Source: Microbacterium psychrotolerans
Lineage (GTDB): Bacteria; Actinomycetota; Actinomycetes; Actinomycetales; Microbacteriaceae
Assembly (NCBI RefSeq): GCF_031085295.1
Contig: NZ_JAVFWO010000005.1
Coordinates: 124,001 to 188,000, forward strand
Reading direction: 5' to 3'
DNA length: 64,000 nt
Position 1 is the first letter of the stretch. The number at the start of each line of letters is the position of its first letter. Below the pieces are notes generated by a model, which saw nothing but the letters and a program-made list of their open reading frames with translations, was not told where the DNA came from and ran no database searches. The position numbers and the translations under genes were made by a program. Of this stretch, positions 34,970 through 43,639 are shown piece by piece.

Positions 34970-34999
34970 AAGGGGCTCCGCCTTCGGGTGGGGCCCCTT
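34970..34999 (+). terminator. rplKA terminator
   Basis: AAGGGGCTCCGCC and GGTGGGGCCCCTT pair over 13 positions (two as G-U) around a TTCG tetraloop. Confidence 0.85.
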
Positions 35000-35053
35000 C
35001 GTCGTCCCGCGACCGTCCGCCGCGGCACCGCGGGCGGGGGTAGCGTCGGGGGC

Positions 35054-36100
35054 ATGGTTGCGACGCTCCAGGATCTGTTCGGAATCGATGCGCCGATCGT
35101 GCTCGGCCCGTTCGGCGGGCTGTCGTCGGTCGAGCTGACCTCCGCTGTCAGCGAGGCCGGCGGGCTCGGCTCGTACGGACTGTACGGCTACTCGGCCGAT
35201 CGCATCAGCGACACCATCGCCGCGCTGCACTCCCGGACCTCGCGTCCGTTCGCCGTGAACCTGTGGCTGCCGACCGGCGATGAGGTCACGCCGGGCGAGG
35301 TCGAACTCGCGCCGGCGATCGAGGCGACGGCGCCCCTCTTCGACGAGCTGGGCCTCGCGCACCCCTCGCCGCCGATCGAGTTCCTCCCCGACCTCGACTC
35401 CCAGGCGACCGCGGTACTGGATGCGGCGCCTGCGGCGCTGAGCGTCGTCTTCGGCGTCCCCTCCGAGCGGCTCGTCGCGGCGGCGCACAGCCGCGGCATC
35501 CGCGTCATCGGAACAGCGACGACCGTGGCCGAGGCCGTCGACCTCGACGCAGCCGGTGTCGACGCCGTCGTCGCGACCGGCGCCGAGGCGGGCGGGCACC
35601 GCGTGTCATTCCTGCGCCCGGCCGAACAGTCGCTCGTCGGGACGTTCGCGCTCGTGCCGCAGGTCGTCGATGCCGTGGGCGTGCCGGTGATCGCGGCGGG
35701 CGGCATCGCCGACCGGCGCGGGGTCGCGGCGGCGTTCGCGCTCGGTGCCGCAGGCGTCCAGGTCGGCTCCGCCTTCCTCCGCACCCGGCAGTCGGCCGCC
35801 ACCGACGCGCACCGCCGCGCGATCGAGGACGCCGCCGACACCGCCACCGTGCTGACCCGGGCCATGAGCGGGCGGCTCGCGCGCGGCATCCCGAACCGCG
35901 CCATGCGCACGATCGAGACCTCGGGGGTCATCGCCCCGTTCCCCGCGCAGAACTGGCTCACCGGTCAGTTCCGGGCCGAGGCCGGTCGTCGCGGTGACGG
36001 GGAGCTCGTCTCGCTGTGGGCCGGCCAGGCCGCGGGCCTCGCCACCCGTGACGATGCGGCCGACGTGTTCGCCGAGCTGGCGGCCGGCGTTCCCGCCTGA
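35054..36100 (+). CDS. nitronate monooxygenase (2-nitropropane dioxygenase family)
   Basis: A 348-residue FMN (beta/alpha)8 enzyme that oxidises alkyl nitronates; P3N (propionate 3-nitronate) is a common target in bacteria. The N-terminus APIVLGPFGGLSSVELTSAVSEAGGLG and the motif GAEAGGHRVSF, followed by PVIAAGGIADRRGVAAAFALGAAGVQVGSAFLRT (in parts AAGGIADRRGVAAAFALGA), match this family. The ATG has a -10-like TAGCGT seven bases upstream. It is transcribed alone. It may be a related enoyl reductase-like FMN protein; the NMO call is likely. Confidence 0.85.
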   Translation: MVATLQDLFGIDAPIVLGPFGGLSSVELTSAVSEAGGLGSYGLYGYSADRISDTIAALHSRTSRPFAVNLWLPTGDEVTPGEVELAPAIEATAPLFDELGLAHPSPPIEFLPDLDSQATAVLDAAPAALSVVFGVPSERLVAAAHSRGIRVIGTATTVAEAVDLDAAGVDAVVATGAEAGGHRVSFLRPAEQSLVGTFALVPQVVDAVGVPVIAAGGIADRRGVAAAFALGAAGVQVGSAFLRTRQSAATDAHRRAIEDAADTATVLTRAMSGRLARGIPNRAMRTIETSGVIAPFPAQNWLTGQFRAEAGRRGDGELVSLWAGQAAGLATRDDAADVFAELAAGVPA

Positions 36101-36233
36101 GCGCCACCGACGACCGGACGCCGATCCGGACGGCAACGGAGCGTCACACGACGGCCCCCGACGCCGCGGGCCGTGTTGTACTGGAACGTCCCCGCGGATC
36201 ACCCGTCCGCCGCCACGACCCCAGGAACCCGTC

Positions 36234-37034
36234 ATGTCGCGTCGCATCACCGCACTTGTCCTCACCGCCGCCGCCCTCGCTCTCACGGCGTGCAGCAGCG
36301 GCGGGTCCGCCGATCCCGCCTCGACCGCTGCGGGCGACGACTTCGGGCTCGTGACCGAGGGCACCCTGACCGTCGCGACCGAGGGCACCTACCGCCCCTT
36401 CACGTTCCACGACGAGTCGGGCGACCTCGTCGGCTTCGACGTCGAGATCGCCGAGGCCGTCGCCGAGAAGCTCGGTCTCGAGATCGAGTTCCAGGAGACG
36501 CAGTGGGACGCGATCTTCGCAGGCCTGGACGCCGGGCGCTTCGACGTCATCGCCAACCAGGTCTCGATCAACCCCGAGCGCGAGGAGAAGTACCTCTTCA
36601 GCGAGCCGTACACCGTGTCGCCCGGCGTCATCGTCGTGCCCGAGGACGACGACTCCATCACCAGCTTCGCCGACCTCGAGGGCAAGACCACGGCGCAGTC
36701 GCTCCAGAGCAACTGGTACGAGCTCGCCCAGGAGAGCGGCGCCACCGTCGAGGCCGTCGAAGGCTGGGCGCAGGCCGTCGCACTGCTGCAGCAGGGGCGC
36801 GTCGACGCGACGATCAACGACAACCTCACCTTCCTCGACTACGAGAAGAGCGAAGGCCCGACCGGCCTCAAGATCGCCGCCGAGACGGACGACCCGGCCC
36901 ACAACGCGTTCGCGTTCACCAAGGACAGGACCGCGCTGGTCGAGGCCGTCGACGAGGCGCTGGCGGAGCTGCGTGAAGAAGGCGTCCTCGCCGAGATCAG
37001 CGAGAAGTACTTCGGGGCTGACGTCACGCAGTAG
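36234..37034 (+). CDS. polar amino acid-binding lipoprotein
   Basis: A 266-residue family 3 solute-binding protein. The lipobox TACSS gives a lipidated Cys20. The body reads TVATEGTYRPFTFHDESGDLVGFDVEIAEAVAEKLG (in parts), followed by FAGLDAGRFDVIANQV, typical of cystine/polar amino acid binders. It is first of an SBP-permease-ATPase set. The ligand-facing arginine seen in many amino acid binders is not obvious from sequence alone, so specificity is open; cystine is plausible. Confidence 0.9.
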   Translation: MSRRITALVLTAAALALTACSSGGSADPASTAAGDDFGLVTEGTLTVATEGTYRPFTFHDESGDLVGFDVEIAEAVAEKLGLEIEFQETQWDAIFAGLDAGRFDVIANQVSINPEREEKYLFSEPYTVSPGVIVVPEDDDSITSFADLEGKTTAQSLQSNWYELAQESGATVEAVEGWAQAVALLQQGRVDATINDNLTFLDYEKSEGPTGLKIAAETDDPAHNAFAFTKDRTALVEAVDEALAELREEGVLAEISEKYFGADVTQ

Positions 37035-37105
37035 ACGGCACGGCGTGATCCGCCTGCCGCAGGAACCAGGGCGCGCGACCCGCCAGCCGAGGGGAAGGAT
37101 CGTCG

Positions 37106-37777
37106 ATGGATGACACGAACACCTGGACCCTGGTCGTCGACTCGTTCCTGCCGCTGCTGGGTGCCGGGCTGACGGGTACGATCCCGCTCGCGCTGGCCTC
37201 GTTCGCCATCGGCCTGGTGCTCGCGCTGGCCGTCGCCCTCATGCGACTGTCGTCGAACCCCGTCGTGTCGAACATCGCCCGGTTCTACATCTCGGTCATC
37301 CGCGGCACTCCGCTGCTCGTGCAGCTCTTCGTCATCTTCTACGGACTGCCGTCGGTCGGCGTCGTGATCGATCCGTGGCCCGCCGCCATCATCGCGTTCT
37401 CGCTCAATGTCGGGGGATACGCCGCCGAGGTGATCCGCGCCGCGATCCTGTCGGTGCCGAAGGGGCAGTGGGAGGCCGGGCACACGGTGGGGTTCTCGCA
37501 CGGCCGCACGCTGGCGCGCATCGTCCTTCCGCAGGCGGCGCGGGTCTCGGTGCCCCCGCTGTCGAACACGTTCATCTCGCTGGTGAAGGACACCTCGCTC
37601 GCCTCGCTGATCCTCGTCACCGAGCTCTTCCGCGAGGCCCAGCAGATCGCCGCGTTCACTTTCGAATTCATGGTGATCTATCTCGAGGCCGCCTTCATCT
37701 ACTGGGTCTTCTGCCTGATCCTGTCCGCCGGGCAGAGCGCCGTGGAGAGGAGGCTCGACCGCTATGTCGCCCACTGA
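37106..37777 (+). CDS. polar amino acid ABC permease
   Basis: A 223-residue HisM/GlnP-type permease with five membrane segments. The diagnostic FYISVIRGTPLLVQLFVIFYGLP is followed by NVGGYAAEVIRAAILSVPKGQWEAG, containing the EAA-type loop. It overlaps the ATPase gene by 14 nt and so is coupled to it. It forms the membrane channel for the upstream binding protein. Confidence 0.93.
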   Translation: MDDTNTWTLVVDSFLPLLGAGLTGTIPLALASFAIGLVLALAVALMRLSSNPVVSNIARFYISVIRGTPLLVQLFVIFYGLPSVGVVIDPWPAAIIAFSLNVGGYAAEVIRAAILSVPKGQWEAGHTVGFSHGRTLARIVLPQAARVSVPPLSNTFISLVKDTSLASLILVTELFREAQQIAAFTFEFMVIYLEAAFIYWVFCLILSAGQSAVERRLDRYVAH

Positions 37778-38579
37778 GGTCCCGGGCGATCCGCTCGCCC
37801 CGCCGTCGCCGGCCGACGACCGCCCGCTGCTGAAGGTCACCGGGCTCACCAAGAGCTTCGGTGCGAGTCGGGTGCTCGACGGTGTCGACCTGTCCGTGCG
37901 ACGGGGCGAGGTCCTCGTGCTCATCGGGCCCAGCGGGTCGGGGAAGACGACCGTGCTGCGTTCCCTCAACGGCCTGGAGACACCGGACGCCGGCGTCGTG
38001 GACTTCGATGGGGGTCCGTCGCTGGACTTCTCGTCGCGCGTCTCGAAAGCCGACCGCGCGGCGCTGCGCGACCGCTCGGCGATGGTGTTCCAGCACCACA
38101 ACCTGTTTCCGCACCGCACGGTGCTGCAGAACGTGATCGAGGGCCCCGTGCACGCGCACCGCGTGCCCAAGGCCGAGGCGATCGCGAGGGCCGAGGCCCT
38201 CCTCGACCGCGTCGGGCTGACCGAGAAGCGCGATGCGTTCCCATTCCAGCTCTCGGGGGGTCAGCAGCAGCGCGTCGGGATCGTCCGGGCGCTCGCCTTG
38301 CGACCGCAGCTGCTGCTCTTCGACGAGCCGACGAGCGCGCTGGACCCGGAGCTGGTCGGCGAGGTGCTGGTCGTGCTCAAGGAGCTGGCGGACGAAGGGT
38401 GGACGATGGTGATCGTGACGCACGAGCTCGGGTTCGCGCGCCAGGTCGCCGACGAGGTGCTGTTCTTCGACCATGGCGTGGTCGTCGAGCGCGGTGCGCC
38501 GAAGCAGCTCTTCACCGCCCCGCGGGAGGAGCGCACGCGTCGCTTCGTCGACCGCATCCTCCACCCGCTCGACGACTGA
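37764..38579 (+). CDS. polar amino acid ABC ATPase
   Basis: A 271-residue ATPase with Walker A GPSGSGKTT (about 54-62), Q-loop MVFQHHNLFPHRTVLQNV, signature LSGGQQQRVGIVRAL, Walker B LLLFDEPTSALDPELV and H-loop VTHELGFA. It has a short Pro-rich N-terminal extension before LLKVTGLTKSFG. It powers the upstream permease and likely imports a polar amino acid such as cystine. Confidence 0.94.
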   Translation: MSPTEVPGDPLAPPSPADDRPLLKVTGLTKSFGASRVLDGVDLSVRRGEVLVLIGPSGSGKTTVLRSLNGLETPDAGVVDFDGGPSLDFSSRVSKADRAALRDRSAMVFQHHNLFPHRTVLQNVIEGPVHAHRVPKAEAIARAEALLDRVGLTEKRDAFPFQLSGGQQQRVGIVRALALRPQLLLFDEPTSALDPELVGEVLVVLKELADEGWTMVIVTHELGFARQVADEVLFFDHGVVVERGAPKQLFTAPREERTRRFVDRILHPLDD

Positions 38580-38582
38580 TCC

Positions 38583-38610
38583 CGCGCGACGCCTCGCCCC
38601 GGCGTGCGCG
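38583..38610. terminator. hairpin between convergent ATPase and acylphosphatase genes
   Basis: CGCGCgACGCC pairs with GGCGTGCGCG with one bulged G, around TCGCCCC (7 nt). It ends directly at the acylphosphatase stop codon. Confidence 0.6.
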
Positions 38611-38886
38611 TCACTGCGTCGGCAGCACCTCGAAACCGCGTTCGCCGGTGGCCTCGGCATCCGTCACGGTCGCGTCCTCGACGCGGGCGCCCGGTGGGCC
38701 CTCGGCCATCCACGCGAGGACCTCGTCGACCTGCCCGGGCGTGCCCTCGAGCTCGGCCTCGACCGCGCCGTCGCGTCGATTGCGCACCCAGCCGGCCACG
38801 CCCGCCTCGCGCGCGACCATGCGCAGCGTGTACCGATAGCCCACGCCCTGGACGTCGCCGCGGACCGTCACGTGCACGCGTCTCAT
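38611..38886 (-). CDS. acyP: acylphosphatase
   Basis: A 91-residue alpha/beta sandwich that hydrolyses carboxyl-phosphate bonds such as acetyl phosphate. The phosphate loop is VRGDVQGVGYRY (about 8-19) with the catalytic Arg18, and the catalytic Asn lies in GWVRNRRDGAVEAELEG. A -10-like CAAGAT (38893-38898) lies six bases before the ATG, back to back with that of the divergent DUF1801 gene. Confidence 0.93.
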   Translation of the reverse strand: MRRVHVTVRGDVQGVGYRYTLRMVAREAGVAGWVRNRRDGAVEAELEGTPGQVDEVLAWMAEGPPGARVEDATVTDAEATGERGFEVLPTQ

Positions 38887-38931
38887 GCCGCCATCTTGCC
38901 GCGAGGTGGGCGGGTGGGCCAGGATGCCGCC

Positions 38932-39309
38932 ATGGGAACCGTCGACGACTACCTCGAGAGCCTCGACTCCGACGATCGCGCGGTGGTCTCGCACGTGTTC
39001 GATGTGGTCCGCGATATGCACCCGGAGGTCACGCAAGGAAAGAGCTACGGCATGCCGGCACTGCTGTACCACGACAAGGCCCTCATCGCCGTGATGCGGA
39101 CGAAGAAGCACATCGGGGTGTATCCCTTCAGCGGCCGGGTGCCGGAGGTCGTGGCCGGCACGCTGACCGGACCCGATCGCGAGGCTCTGCAGTTCGACAA
39201 GGGGACGATCCGGTTCCAGCCCGAGCAGCCGCTGTCGGACGACACGATCCGCGCCATCGTGTCGGCGCGGGTGGCCGAGATCGGGGACCCCTCGCTGCGC
39301 AAGGCGTGA
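38932..39309 (+). CDS. DUF1801 domain protein
   Basis: A 125-residue protein with the YdhG/YjhX-like DUF1801 fold: VDDYLESLDSDDRAVVSHVFDVVRDMHPEVTQGKSYGMPALLYHDKAL (in parts MHPEVTQGKSYGMPALLYHD) and IGVYPFSGRVPEVV. Function is unknown; the fold resembles small substrate- or iron-binding domains. The ATG has a -10-like CAGGAT six bases upstream, divergent from acyP. Confidence 0.85.
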   Translation: MGTVDDYLESLDSDDRAVVSHVFDVVRDMHPEVTQGKSYGMPALLYHDKALIAVMRTKKHIGVYPFSGRVPEVVAGTLTGPDREALQFDKGTIRFQPEQPLSDDTIRAIVSARVAEIGDPSLRKA

Positions 39310-39321
39310 TCCGGTCGGGTC

Positions 39322-40092
39322 TCAGCCCGCGATCGGCAGCACGAGTGAGACGCCGAGGCCGACCATGACGACGGCGATCACCGCATCGAGGATGCGCCAG
39401 GCCCGCGGTGTCGACAGCCAGCGTCCGAGCAGGCGCGCGCCGAACGCGAGACCGAAGAACCAGACGATGCTGGCGGTCATGGCGCCGGCGGCGAAGAGCC
39501 AGCGGTCGTCGCCGTGCGTGTTCGCGACAGTCCCGAGGAGGAACACGGTGTCGAGATAGACGTGCGGGTTGAGCCACGTCAGCGCCAGGCACGTGAGGAG
39601 GACGGGGATCAGTCGCGTGCGGGTCGCCGCGGGCGCGGCCGATCGGATGTCGCTGCGCACCTGCGAAGCCGAGGCATCGGGCTCGCGGAGGAATTCGTGA
39701 GAGCCGGCATGCGCGGGATGCGGCGACACGGTGCCGTGCGTGGTGATTCCCTGCGAGGCCGTTGCTCCGACAGGCGTGTCGGTGTCGCCGGCGCTGAGCG
39801 CCGCTCCCGTCGGCCGCCAGGCGCGTCGCGCCGCGAGCACACCGTACGTGACGAGGAAGAGCGCACCCGCCCAGCGGACCACGTCGACGAGCCAGGGCAC
39901 CGTCTGCAGCACGAGGCCGACCCCCGAGACTCCCAGGGCGATGAGGATCGCATCCGAGATCGCGCAGATCGCCGCCACCGCGAGCACATGCTCGCGCCGC
40001 AGCCCCTGCCGGAGCACGAAGAGGTTCTGCGCGCCGATGGCGATGATGAGCGAGAAGCCGAGGCCGAGGCCGGCGAGAACGGGGGTGAGCAC
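39322..40092 (-). CDS. LysE family amino acid exporter
   Basis: A 256-residue exporter with six membrane segments: LAGLGLGFSLIIAIGAQNLFVLRQGLRREHV opens the family motif (IGAQNLFVLRQGL), then SDAILIALGVSG and TWLNPHVYLDTVFLLG. The middle cytoplasmic loop is unusually long (about 60 residues of polar, Ser/Thr/Ala-rich sequence). It likely exports lysine or arginine, and is controlled by the divergent LysG-type regulator. The GTG start has a -10-like TACCGT six bases upstream. Lysine versus arginine cannot be separated. Confidence 0.9.
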   Translation of the reverse strand: MLTPVLAGLGLGFSLIIAIGAQNLFVLRQGLRREHVLAVAAICAISDAILIALGVSGVGLVLQTVPWLVDVVRWAGALFLVTYGVLAARRAWRPTGAALSAGDTDTPVGATASQGITTHGTVSPHPAHAGSHEFLREPDASASQVRSDIRSAAPAATRTRLIPVLLTCLALTWLNPHVYLDTVFLLGTVANTHGDDRWLFAAGAMTASIVWFFGLAFGARLLGRWLSTPRAWRILDAVIAVVMVGLGVSLVLPIAG

Positions 40093-40137
40093 TCTTCGAC
40101 GGTACGAGCGACGAGAACCGTAGTCCAGCTCATGGGT

Positions 40138-40163
40138 CTTCAGTACCATTAGCAGGACTGAAG
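40138..40163. promoter_or_regulatory. CTTCAGT-N12-ACTGAAG operator between lysE and lysG
   Basis: Perfect 7-bp arms at 40138-40144 and 40157-40163, ending at the base before the lysG ATG. The spacer includes a -10-like TAGCAG. This is the expected position for an autoregulatory LysR-type site. Confidence 0.6.
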
Positions 40164-41054
40164 ATGCGCATCCCGTTCGAGCTGGCCGAGACCCTCGCCG
40201 TCGTCGTCGACGAGGGCACCCTTGATGCGGCCGCCCGCCGACTGCACGTCACGCCGTCGGCGGTGAGCCAGCGGATCAAGGCGCTCGAGGAGCAGCTCGG
40301 CCGTCTGGTGCTGGTGCGCTCGAAGCCGGTGCGCGCGACGGAGGCCGGGGCATCGGTCATCCGGCTGGCGCGGCAGATGGCTCTGCTCGAGCACGACGCG
40401 CTCGCCGACCTCGGCGCCGACGACGACGAAGCGGCGCTCACGAGCGTGCCGCTCGCGGTCAACGCCGACTCGCTGGCCACATGGTTCCTCGAGCCGCTCG
40501 CGCGACTGGCGGAGCGGCATCCGGTCGTGTTCGATCTGCACCGCGACGACCAGGACTTCACGGCGGGCCTGCTCGAATCGGGAACCGTGATGGGAGCGGT
40601 GACCTCGCGGGCCGCACCGGTTGCCGGATGCCGGTCGTCGCCGCTCGGCGCGATGCGCTACGAGGCCGTCGCCACCCCCGCCTACGCCGAACGGTGGCTC
40701 GACGGAGACCGCCGCACCGCGCTTGCGAGCGCTCCGCTCGTGGACTTCGACCGGCGCGACGATCTGCAGAACGAGTGGCTGACGCAGCAGGGCGTGGACC
40801 CCACGGCGCCTCCGCGGCACTACGTGCCCGCGTCGAACGACTTCGCGACGGCCGTGCGGCTCGGCCTCGGCTGGGCGATGCTGCCGCGTTTCCAGTCGCA
40901 GGACGCGCTCGAGCGAGGCGACCTCGTGCCGCTGGGCGGCCCGCCGGTGGACGTCGCGCTGCACTGGCAGCAGTGGAACCTGCGGTCTCCACTGCTCGAC
41001 GCGATCGCGGACGCCATCGTCGCCGAGGGCCGCCGCGTGCTCGCACCCCGCTGA
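40164..41054 (+). CDS. lysG: LysG/ArgP-type LysR regulator
   Basis: A 296-residue LysR-family activator. The helix-turn-helix is AETLAVVVDEGTLDAAARRLHVTPSAVSQRIKALEEQLGRLVLVRS (about 8-53; in parts LDAAARRLHVTPSAVSQRIKAL), and the ligand domain follows, with VPASNDFATAVRLGLGWAMLP. It matches the LysG/ArgP group that activates lysE when lysine or arginine is high. It is divergent from lysE, with a 26-nt inverted repeat in between. Confidence 0.9.
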   Translation: MRIPFELAETLAVVVDEGTLDAAARRLHVTPSAVSQRIKALEEQLGRLVLVRSKPVRATEAGASVIRLARQMALLEHDALADLGADDDEAALTSVPLAVNADSLATWFLEPLARLAERHPVVFDLHRDDQDFTAGLLESGTVMGAVTSRAAPVAGCRSSPLGAMRYEAVATPAYAERWLDGDRRTALASAPLVDFDRRDDLQNEWLTQQGVDPTAPPRHYVPASNDFATAVRLGLGWAMLPRFQSQDALERGDLVPLGGPPVDVALHWQQWNLRSPLLDAIADAIVAEGRRVLAPR

Positions 41055-41058
41055 ACGT

Positions 41059-41118
41059 GTTCACTTGCGCTGGACGCACGCCGAACTGCGCCGACGCGTA
41101 CGTTCAGCGCAAGCGAAC
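41059..41118. repeat. 60-nt intergenic hairpin
   Basis: GTTCACTTGCGCTGGACG (41059-41076) and CGTTCAGCGCAAGCGAAC (41101-41118) pair at 16 of 18 positions around a 24-nt loop. It lies between the convergent lysG and MDR oxidoreductase genes and would act as a terminator for both, or is one of the palindromic intergenic elements noted elsewhere. Confidence 0.6.
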
Positions 41119-41141
41119 CGATTGAACCGAGAGGGGAGCGC

Positions 41142-42167
41142 TCAGCCGTCGCTGACGCGGAGCACGACCTTGCCGCGAGTGTGACCCGTCTCGATCGCAC
41201 GATGCGCGTCGGCGGCATCCGTCAGCTCGTAGACGTTCTCTATGTAGACCTGCACCGAGCCCGAGTCGAGCAGGCGGGCGATCGTCGCCAGCGCGCCGCC
41301 GTCGGGGATCACCTTGTACGACGTGGTGCGCACGCCGGCTTCTGCCGCCGCATCGACGTACCCCGGCCACGAGCCGGTCGGCACGAGGACGTACAGCCCG
41401 CCCGGGCGCAGCACCTCGAGCGAACGGGTGCCGGTGTCGCCGCCGACGTTGCCGACCAGGTCGATGACGACGTCCACCTCGCCGACGACGTCCTCGAATC
41501 GCGTCGTGGTGTAGTCGATCACCACCGACGCGCCGAGTTCGCGCAGCCACGAGGCGTTGCGCCCCGACGCCGTCGCGGTGACGTGGGCGCCGAAGTACGC
41601 GGCGAACTGCACGGCGAAGTGGCCCACCCCACCGCTGCCCGCATGGATGAGCACGCGCTGACCCTCGTGCGCGTGGGCCGTCTCGACGACGAGCCCCCAG
41701 GCGGTGAGCGCCGCGAGCGGCACGCCTGCCGCCTCGACATGCGACAGGGACGCCGGCTTGCGGGCGATTGACAGCGCCGGCGCCACGACGTACTCGGCGT
41801 AGGAGCCGCCCGTGCGCGGGAACGACGCCATGCCGAAGACCTCCGTGCCGGGCGGGAAGGGGTGGGACTCGTACGGGCTCTTCACCACGATGCCGCTGAA
41901 GTCGTAGCCCGGGGTGGCCGGGTAGGCGTCGATCGCGCCCGAGACGCCCGCGCCGCCGCGCGTCTTGGCGTCGATCGGGTTGACCCCCGCAGCCACGACC
42001 CGCACCAGCAGTTCGCTGAGTACGGGGGAGGGGACCGGAACGGATGCCGCGCGCAGCGCGTCCGGCGCGCCCGGTGCATCCACGACCATCGCCTGCATGG
42101 CGGTCGGCGGCTCCGCCACCGGCGCCAGCGGTGCCTCGGGTGTCGATCGCAGCGGTCGGATCCTCAT
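41142..42167 (-). CDS. zinc-independent MDR/quinone oxidoreductase-like protein
   Basis: A 341-residue medium-chain dehydrogenase/reductase with GroES-like N-terminal half (LLVRVVAAGVNPIDAKTRGG, TPGYDFSGIVV) and Rossmann half, with NADPH loop IHAGSGGVGHFAVQFAAYFGAHVTATAS (in parts GSGGVGHFAVQFA). It lacks the zinc-ligand cysteines of alcohol dehydrogenases, so a quinone or enoyl reduction is likely. A GGAAGGA ribosome site precedes the ATG. The first ~20 residues are a Pro/Ala-rich extension. Substrate unknown. Confidence 0.85.
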   Translation of the reverse strand: MRIRPLRSTPEAPLAPVAEPPTAMQAMVVDAPGAPDALRAASVPVPSPVLSELLVRVVAAGVNPIDAKTRGGAGVSGAIDAYPATPGYDFSGIVVKSPYESHPFPPGTEVFGMASFPRTGGSYAEYVVAPALSIARKPASLSHVEAAGVPLAALTAWGLVVETAHAHEGQRVLIHAGSGGVGHFAVQFAAYFGAHVTATASGRNASWLRELGASVVIDYTTTRFEDVVGEVDVVIDLVGNVGGDTGTRSLEVLRPGGLYVLVPTGSWPGYVDAAAEAGVRTTSYKVIPDGGALATIARLLDSGSVQVYIENVYELTDAADAHRAIETGHTRGKVVLRVSDG

Positions 42168-42331
42168 GACGCACTCCTTCCGCGGGCGTGCCGTCATCGG
42201 CACCAGAACTGAACCCGGTGCAGACAGTCAACCCTGCGTTCGTCTCACCCGTGTTACGCCGGTGCTACCGATGGGCGAAGACGCGGGTCGAGTGGTTCAC
42301 GGGCGCGGGCGTCCGTCGTCCGGCGCCGCCG

Positions 42332-43525
42332 TCAGGCTCGGGCGGCGCGCAGCTCGACGGCTGCGGGCGAGAGCACCTGCTGCGTCACCATGATGGCCGC
42401 GCCCAGCACACCGGCCGTCTCGTCGGCCTGGGACTGCACGATGCCCAGATGCTGGGTGGCCAGCGGAATGGATCGCCGGTACACGACCTCGCGCACACCG
42501 GCCAGCAGGTGCTCGCCCGCCCGTGCCACGCTGCCGCCGATGACGATCACGGACGGGTTCAGCATGTTCACGACGGTCGCGAGCACCTCGCCGACTTCGC
42601 GCCCTGCCTGACGGGTGGCGATGATGGCGGCGGGATCCCCGGATCGCACGAGTGTGACCACGTCGGCGCTGCCGTCGGCGTCGAGGCCCTGTGCGCGCAG
42701 GTCGGCGGCGATGGCGGTACCGCTCGCGATCGCCTCGAGGTCGCGCTGGTCGCCCGGCGGGCGCGGGGAATCGTGGCTGTACGGCACCTGCACGTGACCC
42801 ATGTCGCCGGCGGAGCCCTGCGCACCCCGCTGCAGCGTGCCCCCCGAGATGATCCCGGCGCCGATGCCCGTGGACACCTTGACGAAGATGAGGTCCGCGA
42901 CGCCGGGCCAGCTGAGCGCCTGCTCGCCGAGCGCGAGGATGTTCACGTCGTTGTCGACGAGGACGGGCACGTCGAAGGTGCGCTGGACGTAGTGCGGCAC
43001 GTCGAAGCGATCCCACCCGGGCATGATCGGCGGATTCGTGGGCCGGCCCGTCGAGTGCTCGACGGGGCCGGGCACGCCGATCCCGACGCCCACGACATCC
43101 GTGGCGGCGATGCCCCGCTGCTCGAGCAGGCTGGCGCCCTCGGCGATCACGGAGTCGAGCACGCGCTCGGGACCGTCGGCGATGTCGAGCGGATGCGTGT
43201 TCGATGTGAGGATGTCGGCGGCGAGGTCGGCGATGGCCACGGTCGCGTGCGTGGCGCCGAGGTCGACGGCGATCACGACCCCCGCCATCGGGTTGAACGC
43301 GACGCGGGCCGGCGGGCGTCCGCCGGTCGAAGCGGCTTCGCCGGCAGGCCGCAGCAGGCCGGCCGCCAGCAGCGTGTCCACGCGGCTCGAGACGGTGGAA
43401 CGGGCGAGTCCCGTGAGCGTGGCCAGCTCGGCTTTGGTGCGTGCGCGGCCGTCGCGGAGGATCTGGAAGATCTCACCGGCGCCGGTGCCACCGGCGGCTC
43501 CGCTGCCGCGCGCTGCATCGACCAT
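42332..43525 (-). CDS. ROK family transcriptional repressor
   Basis: A 397-residue protein with an N-terminal winged helix (about 15-65, RTKAELATLTGLARSTVSSRVDTLLAAGLLRP) and a ROK sugar-kinase-like body (VIAVDLGATHATVAIADL, GVGIGVPGPVEHSTG, SAGDMGHVQVP). The four-cysteine-type zinc motif usual after GHxxV is missing; the region reads YSHDSPRPPGDQRDLEAIASG. It is divergent from the sugar ABC operon with ACTTTTG-N12-CAAAAGT between, and likely represses it until the sugar binds. Confidence 0.88.
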   Translation of the reverse strand: MVDAARGSGAAGGTGAGEIFQILRDGRARTKAELATLTGLARSTVSSRVDTLLAAGLLRPAGEAASTGGRPPARVAFNPMAGVVIAVDLGATHATVAIADLAADILTSNTHPLDIADGPERVLDSVIAEGASLLEQRGIAATDVVGVGIGVPGPVEHSTGRPTNPPIMPGWDRFDVPHYVQRTFDVPVLVDNDVNILALGEQALSWPGVADLIFVKVSTGIGAGIISGGTLQRGAQGSAGDMGHVQVPYSHDSPRPPGDQRDLEAIASGTAIAADLRAQGLDADGSADVVTLVRSGDPAAIIATRQAGREVGEVLATVVNMLNPSVIVIGGSVARAGEHLLAGVREVVYRRSIPLATQHLGIVQSQADETAGVLGAAIMVTQQVLSPAAVELRAARA

Positions 43526-43587
43526 GGCGACAGTAAAGCACAGGCCTTCTCGCCCGCTGGGTCACGACTTAACATCACGACCCGATC

Positions 43588-43613
43588 ACTTTTGACGAGA
43601 AGCTACCAAAAGT
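43588..43613. promoter_or_regulatory. ROK operator: ACTTTTG-N12-CAAAAGT
   Basis: Perfect 7-bp arms at 43588-43594 and 43607-43613 in the intergenic gap of 114 nt. A -10-like CAGAAT (43628-43633) follows, six bases before the next ATG, so a bound ROK protein would sit in the -35 area of the sugar operon. Confidence 0.6.
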
Positions 43614-43639
43614 CGCAGCCAGCGTGTCAGAATCACCGC

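Noticed and set aside
36115..36182. Terminator and promoter before the amino acid-binding protein
   Set aside because: Only a 6-bp CGGCCC/GGGCCG stem and an ambiguous TGTACT/TACTGG box were found, too weak to list as features.
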